Shown piece by piece: positions 41,448 through 49,037 of a stretch of DNA of 64,000 bases (positions within the stretch are counted from its first letter, which is position 1; each line of letters opens with the position of its first letter). The notes beneath the pieces were generated by a model. The model was not told the DNA's origin. It saw only the letters and a list, made by a program, of their open reading frames with translations, and did no database searches. Source of the DNA: Ruminimicrobiellum sp045223915 (lineage in GTDB: Bacteria; Elusimicrobiota; Endomicrobiia; Endomicrobiales; Endomicrobiaceae); the NCBI GenBank assembly GCA_045223915.1, contig JBGUZU010000044.1, forward strand, positions 62,001 through 126,000, given 5' to 3'. Made by a program: the position numbers and the translations under genes.

Positions 41448-41533
41448 TGGTGCGGGAGACGGGACTTGCACCCGCAAGACCAGTGGTCACAGGTTTTTAA
41501 GACCTGAGTGTTTGCTAATTTCACCACTCCCGC
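41448..41533 (-). tRNA. tRNA-Leu (TAA), non-canonical elbow
   Basis: Type II, acceptor GCGGGAG/CTCCCGC, arm CAGGT-CTTAAAA-ACCTG, CCA encoded. D-loop has TTAGCA (A18 G19) and T-loop is TGCAAGT (G55 C56). Starts 2 nt after the HNH stop codon. Confidence 0.9.
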
Positions 41534-41535
41534 AT

Positions 41536-42147
41536 TTATGTTACTAACTTTATGTTAGTAATATTATATTTTACAATAAGTTCTTTTGCTCTATCATAGT
41601 TGCCCCCTGCAGGAGAGAGTCCTAAAAATAATAGAGCCTGTCTTATGCTTGAATTGTGTTGTAAAGCATAAACAAAATCTTTTTCAGAAACTGTCTTCTT
41701 TTGTCGAGGTTTTCTCCAATTTGATGTATAACTATGACAATTTGGACACAATATTTCTAAATTAGTTAAAGAATTATTTAGTCTATCTCCATCTTTATGA
41801 TGGATTTCTAAATTAATTTCTTTTCCTAACCATTCTGTTAAACCACAACATTCACATTTTCTACCTCTTAAAGCAATTAACGGGGCTAATGTAGTGGCAC
41901 CATTCTTCTTTGTAGATCCATATTCAAAGCTTTTATAATCAAAATTATTTTTATTCCATCCTTTTCCTAAAAAATGAGATGTATCTAATTCCAGCTATGT
42001 GTACATATTATGTAGACTTTGTTTAGTCCCCCCGCCGTCTTTAGCATATCCTAATTTTTCAGCAACTTCTCGGTCACTTCGAGAGTTTTTTACAATTTCT
42101 TCTATTTCCTATTTTGAAAAAGAACGCCATTTAGCTATTTTAGACAT
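41536..42147 (-). CDS. HNH homing endonuclease next to tRNA-Leu
   Basis: 203 residues with two TAG codons (FSKQEIEE and MYTQLELD). Order: helix-turn-helix-like segment (DREVAEKLGYAKDGG), zinc knuckle CECCGL, HNH core EIHHKDGDRLNNSLTNLEILCPNC, C-terminal helix-turn-helix (IRQALLFLGLSPAGGNY). Paralogue of the HNH gene in tRNA-Asp. Start ATG after AAGGAG; own promoter at 42183-42211. Confidence 0.9.
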
Positions 42148-42182
42148 AAAAACACTCCTTAAAATTTATTTTTTCTAAATTT

Positions 42183-42211
42183 ATTATACCAAAAATTTTA
42201 AGAAATGTCAA
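42183..42211 (-). promoter_or_regulatory. Promoter of the HNH gene and tRNA-Leu
   Basis: Perfect -35 TTGACA (42206-42211), 17 nt, -10 TATAAT (42183-42188). Confidence 0.85.
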
Positions 42212-42212
42212 A

Positions 42213-42238
42213 CGTCTGCCAATTTCATCATACCCCCA
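42213..42238 (-). pseudogene. 5' fragment of a tRNA-Leu
   Basis: TGGGGGT-ATGATGAAATTGGCAGACG is the acceptor and D-arm of a Leu-type tRNA and then stops; the HNH promoter follows directly. Probably left behind when the HNH gene moved in. Confidence 0.6.
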
Positions 42239-42247
42239 TTTAAAGAC

Positions 42248-42451
42248 TCAATCACAAATTGAGTCCACTGTCTCTTGAATTGCCTTAAATAATTCTTCAT
42301 CTTCAATCATAAAAAGATTTGAACAATTTGCCTGAACCATCGCAGGACCAAGAATATTAGCTATAAATTGACCAAACCGCCAATCAGGAACTCTTTCCCA
42401 TTGCTCTTTTAACTGTTCCATATACCCAGCAATTCTATTTATATCTCTCAT
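42248..42451 (-). CDS. Conserved small phage protein, 67 residues
   Basis: ATG 42451 chosen (GGAGG 5 nt upstream). RDINRIAGYMEQLKEQWERVPDWRFGQF matches a widespread phage/bacterial small family with the 'PDWRFGQ' signature; function unknown. Stop TGA. Confidence 0.75.
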   Translation of the reverse strand: MRDINRIAGYMEQLKEQWERVPDWRFGQFIANILGPAMVQANCSNLFMIEDEELFKAIQETVDSICD

Positions 42452-42462
42452 ATAAACCTCCA

Positions 42463-42651
42463 TTATTCAATAGAATGAGGTGATGTTAGACAAGCTGAAA
42501 TTGCTCTTTTCAATTCTGCGGCCTCCGCATCTTCATACTTTTTAAGCTTTTCCAATGCAAGAGAAAGCTCATAAAGAAGGCTTTGTGAGGTAGGGTTTGT
42601 GTCACACGCCTGCCGCACCTTCAAAATTTCCATAAGCTGTTCTGTTGACAT
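42463..42651 (-). CDS. Small helical protein, 62 residues
   Basis: Start ATG, ribosome site AAAGGGG. Stop TAA lies close before the next gene. Helical (QSLLYELSLALEKLKKYEDA). Unknown function. Confidence 0.65.
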   Translation of the reverse strand: MSTEQLMEILKVRQACDTNPTSQSLLYELSLALEKLKKYEDAEAAELKRAISACLTSPHSIE

Positions 42652-42713
42652 AAACCCGTGCCCCTTTCAAAATTATCGTATAAATTTCTCATTTGTAGCT
42701 GAGAGACACTAAA

Positions 42714-42787
42714 AGCTTCCACTCAGACTTGAACTGAGAACCTGTTCATTACAAGTGAACTGCACTAGCCAATTGTGCTATAGAAGC
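42714..42787 (-). tRNA. tRNA-Thr (TGT)
   Basis: Acceptor GCTTCTA/TGGAAGC, arm GTTCA-CTTGTAA-TGAAC, T-loop TTCAAGT, CCA not encoded. Confidence 0.9.
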
Positions 42788-43202
42788 ATATTGATAGTTT
42801 CGTTTGGGGATAAGAAACTATCGAACAACCACCACATTCTCGTTTGTGGCAACGGAAAGTTACCTATTCACTTTCAAAGTCAAGAAATTCTCCATTCTGG
42901 CACAAACTTCTAAACCGCCCCATTCATAAAGAAGTAGAATGGCTACTGATAAAAATTAAAATATAAATGTAGGAAGGGTTATAACCTACATCACACATTT
43001 TTGCTCTCGCTTTCCAGTGTGTTTTTGCTAGCACCCAAGGAAGGTTAGATTCTGCGGCTCTACTCCCACCGACTGTCATCACAGTACAGCACCGAAGAGT
43101 TATCTACTGTTCAAACTCATAACGCCAAGCTGTTTAGAGATTCTCCCACAACTAAACTCACGCACCTACTTCTTTTAAGAGGTTAGGGCGGTGCCTCTAA
43201 AT
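42788..43202 (-). other. Hairpin-rich non-coding spacer, 415 nt
   Basis: No gene. Hairpins GATAGTTTC/GAAACTATC (near 42793), GTAGG/CCTAC (near 42970), CACAC/GTGTG and ACTGT-GATG-ACAGT (near 43070). Confidence 0.5.
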
Positions 43203-43274
43203 TGCGGACTCTGGGAGTCGAACCCAGTGTTTCTTGGTTATGAGCCAAGTGTGTAAACCGTTTCACTCTGCCGC
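43203..43274 (-). tRNA. tRNA-Met-like (CAT), third of three
   Basis: Arm CTTGG-CTCATAA-CCAAG and T-arm CTGGG-TTCGACT-CCCAG are good. The acceptor pairs over only four positions (GCGG/CCGC). Confidence 0.75.
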
Positions 43275-43359
43275 CATATGTTCAAGACGGCTAATTTTGG
43301 CACACATTTTTTTGAAAGGTGCGTTTTTTTGCTGCAACCGTCTTTTATCTTACATATAT

Positions 43360-43388
43360 ATTATAATAAAATTTTTATAAAAAATCAA
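43360..43388 (-). promoter_or_regulatory. Promoter of the Met/Thr unit
   Basis: -35 TTGATT (43383-43388), 17 nt, -10 TATAAT (43360-43365), then ATATATGTAAGATAAAAG. Confidence 0.85.
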
Positions 43389-43409
43389 CTTTTTTATTAT
43401 GATACTAAA

Positions 43410-43481
43410 TAGCACGCCAGGGAGTCGAACCCTAGTTTCCAGTTTTAGAGACTGGCGTCTTAACCGCTTGACCACCGTGCC
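43410..43481 (-). tRNA. Amber suppressor tRNA (CTA)
   Basis: Arm CCAGT-CTCTAAA-ACTGG gives anticodon CTA, which reads UAG. Canonical D-loop GG and T-loop TTCGACT; acceptor GGCACGG/GCGTGCT with a G-G mismatch at 7:66; A73; CCA not encoded. Likely charged with Gln, judged from the protein positions of TAG codons. Transcribed from the promoter at 43701-43729. Confidence 0.9.
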
Positions 43482-43700
43482 ATATACCCCCTTGCTAATA
43501 AGGGGGTTATAACTTTATGAAAAACCACAAGAACCAAGACAGGCGCACTTTTCCTGAATTACACCATCATATGAGAAAACATAACAATTAAAGCATATAT
43601 GGGATAAGCCTATCTTTACGACAGTTTAAAATCTAAAAATCTAACATAAAATTCTATATACAAAAATTGCTGCTTCCTGTCTTTTTTATCTTACATATAT

Positions 43701-43729
43701 ATTATACCAAAAATTTTTTAAAAAATCAA
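43701..43729 (-). promoter_or_regulatory. Promoter of the suppressor tRNA
   Basis: -35 TTGATT (43724-43729), 17 nt, -10 TATAAT (43701-43706), then ATATATGTAAGATAAAA. The 210 nt between it and the tRNA hold no gene. Confidence 0.85.
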
Positions 43730-43741
43730 ATTTTCGATATA

Positions 43742-44623
43742 TTATACAAATGCTTTCAGAAGAGCTGCACGGCGGGGGTTACGAAGTTTTTCAAGAGCCT
43801 TTGCTTCAACCTGTCTTATTCTCTCTTTACTTAACTTCAATTCAGCTCCAACTTCTTCAAGAGTCATGGGTCTTATTCCCATCAAGCCAAACCGCTTTTC
43901 TATTACAGTTCTTTCACGGGGAGCTAATGTGCTTAATACAGTATCTATTGCAGCTGTTCTGTCTCCATCTTCAATAGCTGCAAAATCATACTGCACTTTT
44001 TCATCTTCTACGAAAGCTCCAAGGGTTGCGTCCTCATCATCTCCCACTGATACATCAAGTGAAGATGTATCATTTATCCATTTATAACCAAGTTTCACCT
44101 TGTCCTCGTCTATTTTCAAAGCTGCCGCCACTTCAGCAATAGAAGGCATTCTGTTATATGCCTGAGCATACTCCTTTTCTACCTTTCTGATGTTGCTTAT
44201 CATTTCAATAATATGAATGGGCAGTCTAATATTACGAGACTGTTCCTTGATGGCACGAGAAATTGCCTGATTGATCCACCAAGTTGCATAAGTTGAGAAA
44301 CGAAAACCTTTAGTGGCATCAAACTTGCCAACCGCCTTAATTAAACCCATATTGCCTTCCTGTATTAAGTCCAGAAGCTGTAATCCTCTACCCATATGGC
44401 GTTTAGCAACAGATACAACTAAGCGGAGGTTATGATTGATAAGACGCTGCTCTGCTTCTTTGCTCCCATTAGCAATCTGCAAAGCACATTCCTTCTCTTC
44501 TGCTTCTGTTAAAAGAGGATATCTACTTACCTCTTTTAAATATAATTTTACAGAGCTATCAATAGTAGGATTTAAGTCAGGCACTTCCATCTCTTCTACG
44601 ACTTCAGCTATAATCTGTCTCAT
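43742..44623 (-). CDS. Primary-type RNA polymerase sigma factor
   Basis: 293 residues, no TAG. Region 1.2 (SVKLYLKEVSRYPLLTEAEE), region 2 with DLIQEGNMGLIKAV and FRFSTYATWWINQAISRAI, region 3, and region 4 (LAPRERTVIEKRFGL, TLEEVGAELKLSKERIRQVE) are intact, as in host SigA/RpoD; the N-terminal region 1.1 is missing. Expected to bind -35/-10 promoters of the sort repeated over this window. Start ATG after AGGAGG. Confidence 0.95.
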   Translation of the reverse strand: MRQIIAEVVEEMEVPDLNPTIDSSVKLYLKEVSRYPLLTEAEEKECALQIANGSKEAEQRLINHNLRLVVSVAKRHMGRGLQLLDLIQEGNMGLIKAVGKFDATKGFRFSTYATWWINQAISRAIKEQSRNIRLPIHIIEMISNIRKVEKEYAQAYNRMPSIAEVAAALKIDEDKVKLGYKWINDTSSLDVSVGDDEDATLGAFVEDEKVQYDFAAIEDGDRTAAIDTVLSTLAPRERTVIEKRFGLMGIRPMTLEEVGAELKLSKERIRQVEAKALEKLRNPRRAALLKAFV

Positions 44624-44669
44624 AAAATATCCTCCTAAAAGTTTTTAATTTTCTTAACCTTATGTATAT

Positions 44670-44698
44670 ATTATAACATAAAATTTTTAAAAAATCAA
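44670..44698 (-). promoter_or_regulatory. Promoter of the sigma gene
   Basis: -35 TTGATT (44693-44698), 17 nt, -10 TATAAT (44670-44675). Same class as the other middle promoters. Confidence 0.85.
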
Positions 44699-45051
44699 AA
44701 AAGTTCTTCATAGCCCGCATGAGTCAAAATTTGTCTCATGTTTTGAGCTCCTGCGGGGTTCATTGAATGAATATGAAAACCAACAAGAGGATAGTGATGT
44801 TCTACAATATATTTACATATATCATAACCACTTAAGCCATTAAATGGCTCACCGCTCATTTCTTCCAACTCACCGAGATCATGATCAAGATCGAGTATAA
44901 CTTCAGCTTCAGAATCTCTTATTTGAGTAAGAAAATCAATAGCATCTTCATAATTGCGTGCGATGAAAGGAGTCCAAATTTCACCGTCTAAGTGAGTATT
45001 GAACCATCTGCTATCTTCACGAATATCATCTATATAGATATAATAATTCAT
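44695..45051 (-). CDS. Cyclic-phosphate-processing receiver-domain (cPRD)-like protein
   Basis: ATG 45051 chosen (AAGGATGG upstream). 118 residues with the receiver-like acids YIDDIRE and VILDLDHDLGE, RNYEDAIDFL, and GYDICKYIVEHH..GFHIHSMNPAGAQNM. This matches the small family proposed to process RNA 2',3'-cyclic phosphates in RNA repair operons. Overlaps the sigma promoter. No TAG. Confidence 0.75.
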   Translation of the reverse strand: MNYYIYIDDIREDSRWFNTHLDGEIWTPFIARNYEDAIDFLTQIRDSEAEVILDLDHDLGELEEMSGEPFNGLSGYDICKYIVEHHYPLVGFHIHSMNPAGAQNMRQILTHAGYEELF

Positions 45052-45053
45052 AA

Positions 45054-45701
45054 TTATCCATCCTTTTTTGGTTTCCATTGGTGGCGGCGTTTGCTTTGTG
45101 ACTTCCAGTTTCTCTCTTCAACCCTAATAATATCATCATAAAGAGAGGGAAGGCGTTTCCAACTTCCTCTATTAAAATATTTTTGCTCTGGAGCACAACA
45201 AAATCTTTTTTGAGCAGTTGTTTTAGGTGCTCTAAAACCAATCCGCCAATGAAAGCTGTGTTTTCCTGTGCGTGGAACAGGTCCCCTTCTAAAATTGTCA
45301 GGGCGGCTGTTTTTATATTTCTTTTGCCATGCTCTTCTTTCTCTTTCTGCATTAATAACTGGGTCACGATAGTATTTTTCCCATATTTTTATAGCTTCAT
45401 CCCATACGTCGGTAGGAGAAAGTATTCTATCATATTCATCAAAAAGCTGATATGACACATTTCTACAGGTAGTATTCACATCTCCGCCTGAACAAATACA
45501 ATCTCTTAATACCCAATTACTAATCTCTTTTTTAAAATCAAGGTCGATTTCATTAAGAACAATAGTAGAATATTCACTAAATTGTTTCGCAATGAATGTG
45601 AGAAAATCCATCTTATTGTTAAAAGTTTTGAAATTTTTACCTTTTTTAAAATCCCAAATGTAATATTTGGGCTTTTGATCAGTTACATACATAATTATCA
45701 T
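45054..45701 (-). CDS. Basic protein of unknown function, 215 residues
   Basis: N-terminal half acidic/aromatic, C-terminal 80 residues very basic (AERERRAWQKKYKNSRPDNF, NWKSQSKRRHQWK), suggesting nucleic acid binding. Stop TAA is 2 nt from the next start. No family recognised. Confidence 0.75.
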   Translation of the reverse strand: MIIMYVTDQKPKYYIWDFKKGKNFKTFNNKMDFLTFIAKQFSEYSTIVLNEIDLDFKKEISNWVLRDCICSGGDVNTTCRNVSYQLFDEYDRILSPTDVWDEAIKIWEKYYRDPVINAERERRAWQKKYKNSRPDNFRRGPVPRTGKHSFHWRIGFRAPKTTAQKRFCCAPEQKYFNRGSWKRLPSLYDDIIRVEERNWKSQSKRRHQWKPKKDG

Positions 45702-45704
45702 CCT

Positions 45705-46007
45705 TTACTGACAATTATAATTCTTTACACGGGCAATTTTATTTACATGACTACAAAATGCTTTAGCATCTATTTCCTTTGTAAAATAAAAACCCAAGTA
45801 CTCTGTGGCAGGATAATAATGGAAACCCGTTGCATGAAACTTGGTAATCAGCAAAGAGATATAGTCCTCAACTGAAAGCTCTAATATACGCATAGGGGTA
45901 TACCATTTTGCAGATTTGCCTGATAGGTTATTTACATCATTACAATGCCACTTTCCGCTATTATCTGACCAATAGGTCATCTTATACAAATGTAACCCCT
46001 TGCCCAT
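45705..46007 (-). CDS. Hypothetical protein, 100 residues
   Basis: Start ATG after AAGGAGG; stop TGA 3 nt before the next start. GLHLYKMTYWSDNSGKWHCND. No family recognised. Confidence 0.75.
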   Translation of the reverse strand: MGKGLHLYKMTYWSDNSGKWHCNDVNNLSGKSAKWYTPMRILELSVEDYISLLITKFHATGFHYYPATEYLGFYFTKEIDAKAFCSHVNKIARVKNYNCQ

Positions 46008-46019
46008 ATTAAGACCTCC

Positions 46020-46325
46020 TTATAGTCCAAGTCCTGCTAACAAATCCTGCAAACGCTTCTGCTCTTCTGCAGTCGGTTCATCAGGAACCTTTTCTGCGGG
46101 CTGAGCAAGAACAACTGTTTCAGTAGAATCACTTGTTACTACTGAGCTGCCGCCCTCAACAGGTACCTTAGCCGCTGTAAGTGTAATTTTTATCTGTGTG
46201 GGAACACCATTTTCCATGCCATTTATTCGAACTTCTTTTCCATCATTGTAAAGAAATGAGTTTGGAAATACTTCCAAAATTTTCTGGGCTATTTCTTGTT
46301 TCAAAATTGCTCCCTTAGCTGCCAT
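46020..46325 (-). CDS. Hypothetical protein, 101 residues
   Basis: ATG 46325 chosen (GAGAGG site upstream). MAAKGAILKQEIAQKILEVF then VPTQIKITLTAAKVPV; acidic C terminus. Similar small proteins are common in Bacillota phages; function unknown. Confidence 0.7.
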   Translation of the reverse strand: MAAKGAILKQEIAQKILEVFPNSFLYNDGKEVRINGMENGVPTQIKITLTAAKVPVEGGSSVVTSDSTETVVLAQPAEKVPDEPTAEEQKRLQDLLAGLGL

Positions 46326-46364
46326 AATCATTTACCTCTCTTTTTTATTTTTTATTATATATAT

Positions 46365-46393
46365 ATTATATAATAATTTTTATAAAAAATCAA
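46365..46393 (-). promoter_or_regulatory. Promoter of the 46-44.7 kb genes
   Basis: -35 TTGATT (46388-46393), 17 nt, -10 TATAAT (46365-46370). Confidence 0.85.
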
Positions 46394-46400
46394 AAAAGAA

Positions 46401-47186
46401 TTAATATTGCGGGATAGCAACAATATTATTTTTCTTAAAGGTTGCCGCAAGTTCTACCATCCGACCGCATATATCACAGCTACCAGGTTTATATAAACAC
46501 CTCTTGCCGCAGTTGGTTCTAAATACACCAAAATCATTTAATAAAAACCTTGAATCAAGAGAATTTTTAAATGTGGGGATAATTTCGCCAATCTCACCAA
46601 ACCACTTATGTTGCTTATAAATTTTAAAGATGATGCCTTGTCTGTCTTTGTCCGAAACCAGCTCAAAAACGTCTATAAATGGTTCATATGCGGGTATATC
46701 ATCTGGACGAATAAAAAATGTCAAGAGGCTTGGTGTTTCTGGAAAACTTGATTGACAAATATTTGGAAAGACTCTGACTTTTATATTGTGTTTATGTAAT
46801 ATTGCACTAACTTTGTCTATTGAAAATCCAAGATCTTCGCATATATACATATCTGTTGGTCTATATTTTAAAAATCCATATAATTTATCCATTGTTGTAA
46901 CAAAATTCATAAAGAAAAATGGTATATTATATTTTCGCACTAATTCTAAGTGCTTAGTATTTTCATATCTAATAATCAATTTGAAGTTTTTAAATTTTTC
47001 ATATAATCCTTGAAAAAGGCGGCAGTCAACTTCATCAAAATTGTCCGAAACATCAATAACTACTGATTTTTCAATATACTTATTTAAAAAATCAGACAGG
47101 CTTGTATCAGTCGGATTATATTTGATTTTTAACTAATCCGCATTTTTTATATAATTTTCATAGGGGTAATAATCTACACAAAACAT
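46401..47186 (-). CDS. Hypothetical protein with one amber codon, 261 residues
   Basis: The true start ATG 47186 (AGGAGTG upstream) is hidden by TAG at codon 18 (NADQLKI). C-terminal Cys cluster (NCGKRCLYKPGSCDICG) could bind zinc or an iron-sulphur centre; the middle resembles a TIM-barrel-like fold (VVIDVSDNF, IPFFFMNF, RVFPNICQ). Function unknown. Confidence 0.75.
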
Positions 47187-47259
47187 TAAATATTTTTCAC
47201 TCCTTTTTTAAATAACACAAGCAGGGGAGCAATAGCCCCCCTGCTTTTTATTTATATTT

Positions 47260-47685
47260 TTATCCTTCAAGATCAAGTTCAGGTCCCTCTTCCATCGGAA
47301 GCTCAGTATAGCCAACTCTTGTATATGCGACTCTCTTTTTCCCATCAACCTTAACAGTTTCCTTAGCAACCAGACCCTCTCTTGCCAACTTGCTCAAACG
47401 AGCAGTAATCTTTGCAGGAGTTGCTTCGGGATCGTTAATTTCCTCAAGAATGTCAGAATTGGTTGCGGGTTCATCAGTAAGCATATCAAGGATAGCCCTT
47501 GCCATCTCGTCGTTCTCAGCCTTCCGTCTATCTTCTCTTGCCTTCTGATTTGCACGTCTCTTTTCCAGTGCACCAAGTTCCCTATCAATAAAATCAAGAT
47601 ATTCTCCTGCTGCCTCAGTCCCAAGAGCATTAGTAACAATGTCTTTCAGCTCTGTAAAGTAAACAACCTTTGTCTTTTTTTCCAT
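47260..47685 (-). CDS. Winged-helix-like DNA-binding protein, 141 residues
   Basis: N-terminal helix, charged linker, then a winged helix (NSDILEEINDPEATPAKITARLSKLAREGLV, then VDGKKRVAYTRV). Probable regulator. Start ATG after AAGGAG; own promoter at 47741-47769. GC-richer codon use than neighbours. Confidence 0.75.
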   Translation of the reverse strand: MEKKTKVVYFTELKDIVTNALGTEAAGEYLDFIDRELGALEKRRANQKAREDRRKAENDEMARAILDMLTDEPATNSDILEEINDPEATPAKITARLSKLAREGLVAKETVKVDGKKRVAYTRVGYTELPMEEGPELDLEG

Positions 47686-47740
47686 AATTATCTTCTCCTT
47701 TTCACTCAGTGACTTTATTCTTTCTTTATCTTACATACAT

Positions 47741-47769
47741 ATTATATAATAAATTTTTTAATTTTTCAA
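47741..47769 (-). promoter_or_regulatory. Promoter of the winged-helix gene
   Basis: -35 TTGAAA (47764-47769), 17 nt, -10 TATAAT (47741-47746), then ATGTATGTAAGATAAAG. Confidence 0.8.
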
Positions 47770-47779
47770 ATTTGCTTTT

Positions 47780-47995
47780 TTATTTTAAAACAAATGCTGT
47801 TTTAGCTTTCTTTTGTAACTCCTCATTTAGATACTGCAATTCATCTTCATTCAAATGATCTTTATAAACTCCATGTAGACGAAACATTTCTTCTGCTTCA
47901 TACATGTTTGGAGGGGTTTCTGGAAATCTGCACGCCCATTCCGCAACAATAGAACTAAGTAAACATTGCTTATGAATAGATACTTTTCCTACCAC
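47780..47995 (-). CDS. Hypothetical protein, 71 residues
   Basis: IVAEWACRFPETPPNMYEAEEMF and a charged helical C terminus. Stop TAA; 2 nt from the upstream gene. Unknown function. Confidence 0.7.
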   Translation of the reverse strand: MVGKVSIHKQCLLSSIVAEWACRFPETPPNMYEAEEMFRLHGVYKDHLNEDELQYLNEELQKKAKTAFVLK

Positions 47996-47997
47996 TT

Positions 47998-48249
47998 TTA
48001 TTCACCTTTCTTTACCACTTTATAGTCAAAATCAGGTTCATCTTCTGCATTTTCAAATTCAAAGGCATCTCCCTCAAAAACTGCCTTAAGACACAATATG
48101 TTAGCAATATTGTCATCACCATAATAATTTACAAGATTCTGCATTGCTTCCATATAAGTATTTGCGGGAACAACTCCATTTCTTATGATCTCTTTATACC
48201 GACACTCATATTCTGTAACCACTTTTATTTTATACTGATAAAACCACAT
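47998..48249 (-). CDS. Hypothetical acidic protein, 83 residues
   Basis: Start ATG after AAGGAGG. RYKEIIRNGVVPANTYMEAM then acidic tail. No family recognised. Confidence 0.75.
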   Translation of the reverse strand: MWFYQYKIKVVTEYECRYKEIIRNGVVPANTYMEAMQNLVNYYGDDNIANILCLKAVFEGDAFEFENAEDEPDFDYKVVKKGE

Positions 48250-48261
48250 ATGTAAACCTCC

Positions 48262-48738
48262 TTAATAATCAATCCAATAGACAATTCTATATAGATTGTT
48301 ATCGTCCTCGTCGTCCCAACCGTTGTCCCAAACACTAATAAAACAATCAATTCGGTTTTTTAGAGTAAAAAGAGGATTATCAATTTTGACTTTTCGTCCA
48401 TTGTCATCAATATCTTTTACTTTTGGATATTTAGTCAAATACAAAAGCAGATCTGAATAAAGAAACCACCTAGGTTCGACATTATATCCTTCAAGATGTT
48501 CTGCCTCCGCTTTTATTAGGGGGTGAACATTAAATGGCAAACCTTTATGAATACCAGTCATTCTTGGATATTCTTCATTGGTTGCCGTTTGTTCTACAAT
48601 AGAAAAGACACTGTGACATCCATTGTATGGAAATAAATCTTGCATAATATCAAGATGTTTTACTGTACGAATATCAACCAGTTCTGTTGTTCCATCGTTC
48701 TTTATTTTTTCAAGAAAGAAATATGGGCTTCTACTCAT
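48262..48738 (-). CDS. Hypothetical protein, 158 residues
   Basis: Start ATG after AAGGAGG. PYFFLEKIKNDGTTELVDIR; Trp/Asp-rich C terminus (SVWDNGWDDEDDNNL). No family recognised. Confidence 0.75.
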   Translation of the reverse strand: MSRSPYFFLEKIKNDGTTELVDIRTVKHLDIMQDLFPYNGCHSVFSIVEQTATNEEYPRMTGIHKGLPFNVHPLIKAEAEHLEGYNVEPRWFLYSDLLLYLTKYPKVKDIDDNGRKVKIDNPLFTLKNRIDCFISVWDNGWDDEDDNNLYRIVYWIDY

Positions 48739-48750
48739 ATTAACCCCTCC

Positions 48751-48948
48751 TTAAAAATCATAACTATCTCTGTCTCTTGCTTCGCGGAGTTTCTGCTTTT
48801 TTGTGTTTTTGCGAGCGGGAAAACCGCCCTTCTGCGGAGCATACTTTTTACAGGTTTGACAAGCGTCGTAAAAAGTTCCCTTTCGTCCTTTTAGACATTC
48901 TCCCTCATGCATATAATATATACAAGCGACTTCTCGTTCTTTTGCCAT
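48751..48948 (-). CDS. Cys-rich zinc-binding small protein, 65 residues
   Basis: EREVACIYYMHEGECLKGRKGTF then CQTCKKYAPQKGG and a basic tail; four Cys spaced as a zinc site. The family is widespread in gut Bacillota and phages, function unknown. Start ATG after AAAAGGAG. Confidence 0.8.
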   Translation of the reverse strand: MAKEREVACIYYMHEGECLKGRKGTFYDACQTCKKYAPQKGGFPARKNTKKQKLREARDRDSYDF

Positions 48949-48984
48949 TAATTTTTTCTCCTTTTTTACAGTGTTTACATTTAT

Positions 48985-49013
48985 ATTATACTAAAAATTT
49001 TTTAAAAAAGCAA
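48985..49013 (-). promoter_or_regulatory. Promoter of the 48.9-47.8 kb genes
   Basis: -35 TTGCTT (49008-49013), 17 nt, -10 TATAAT (48985-48990). Confidence 0.7.
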
Positions 49014-49037
49014 GCGAAAAATGATTATTTTAGTTAT

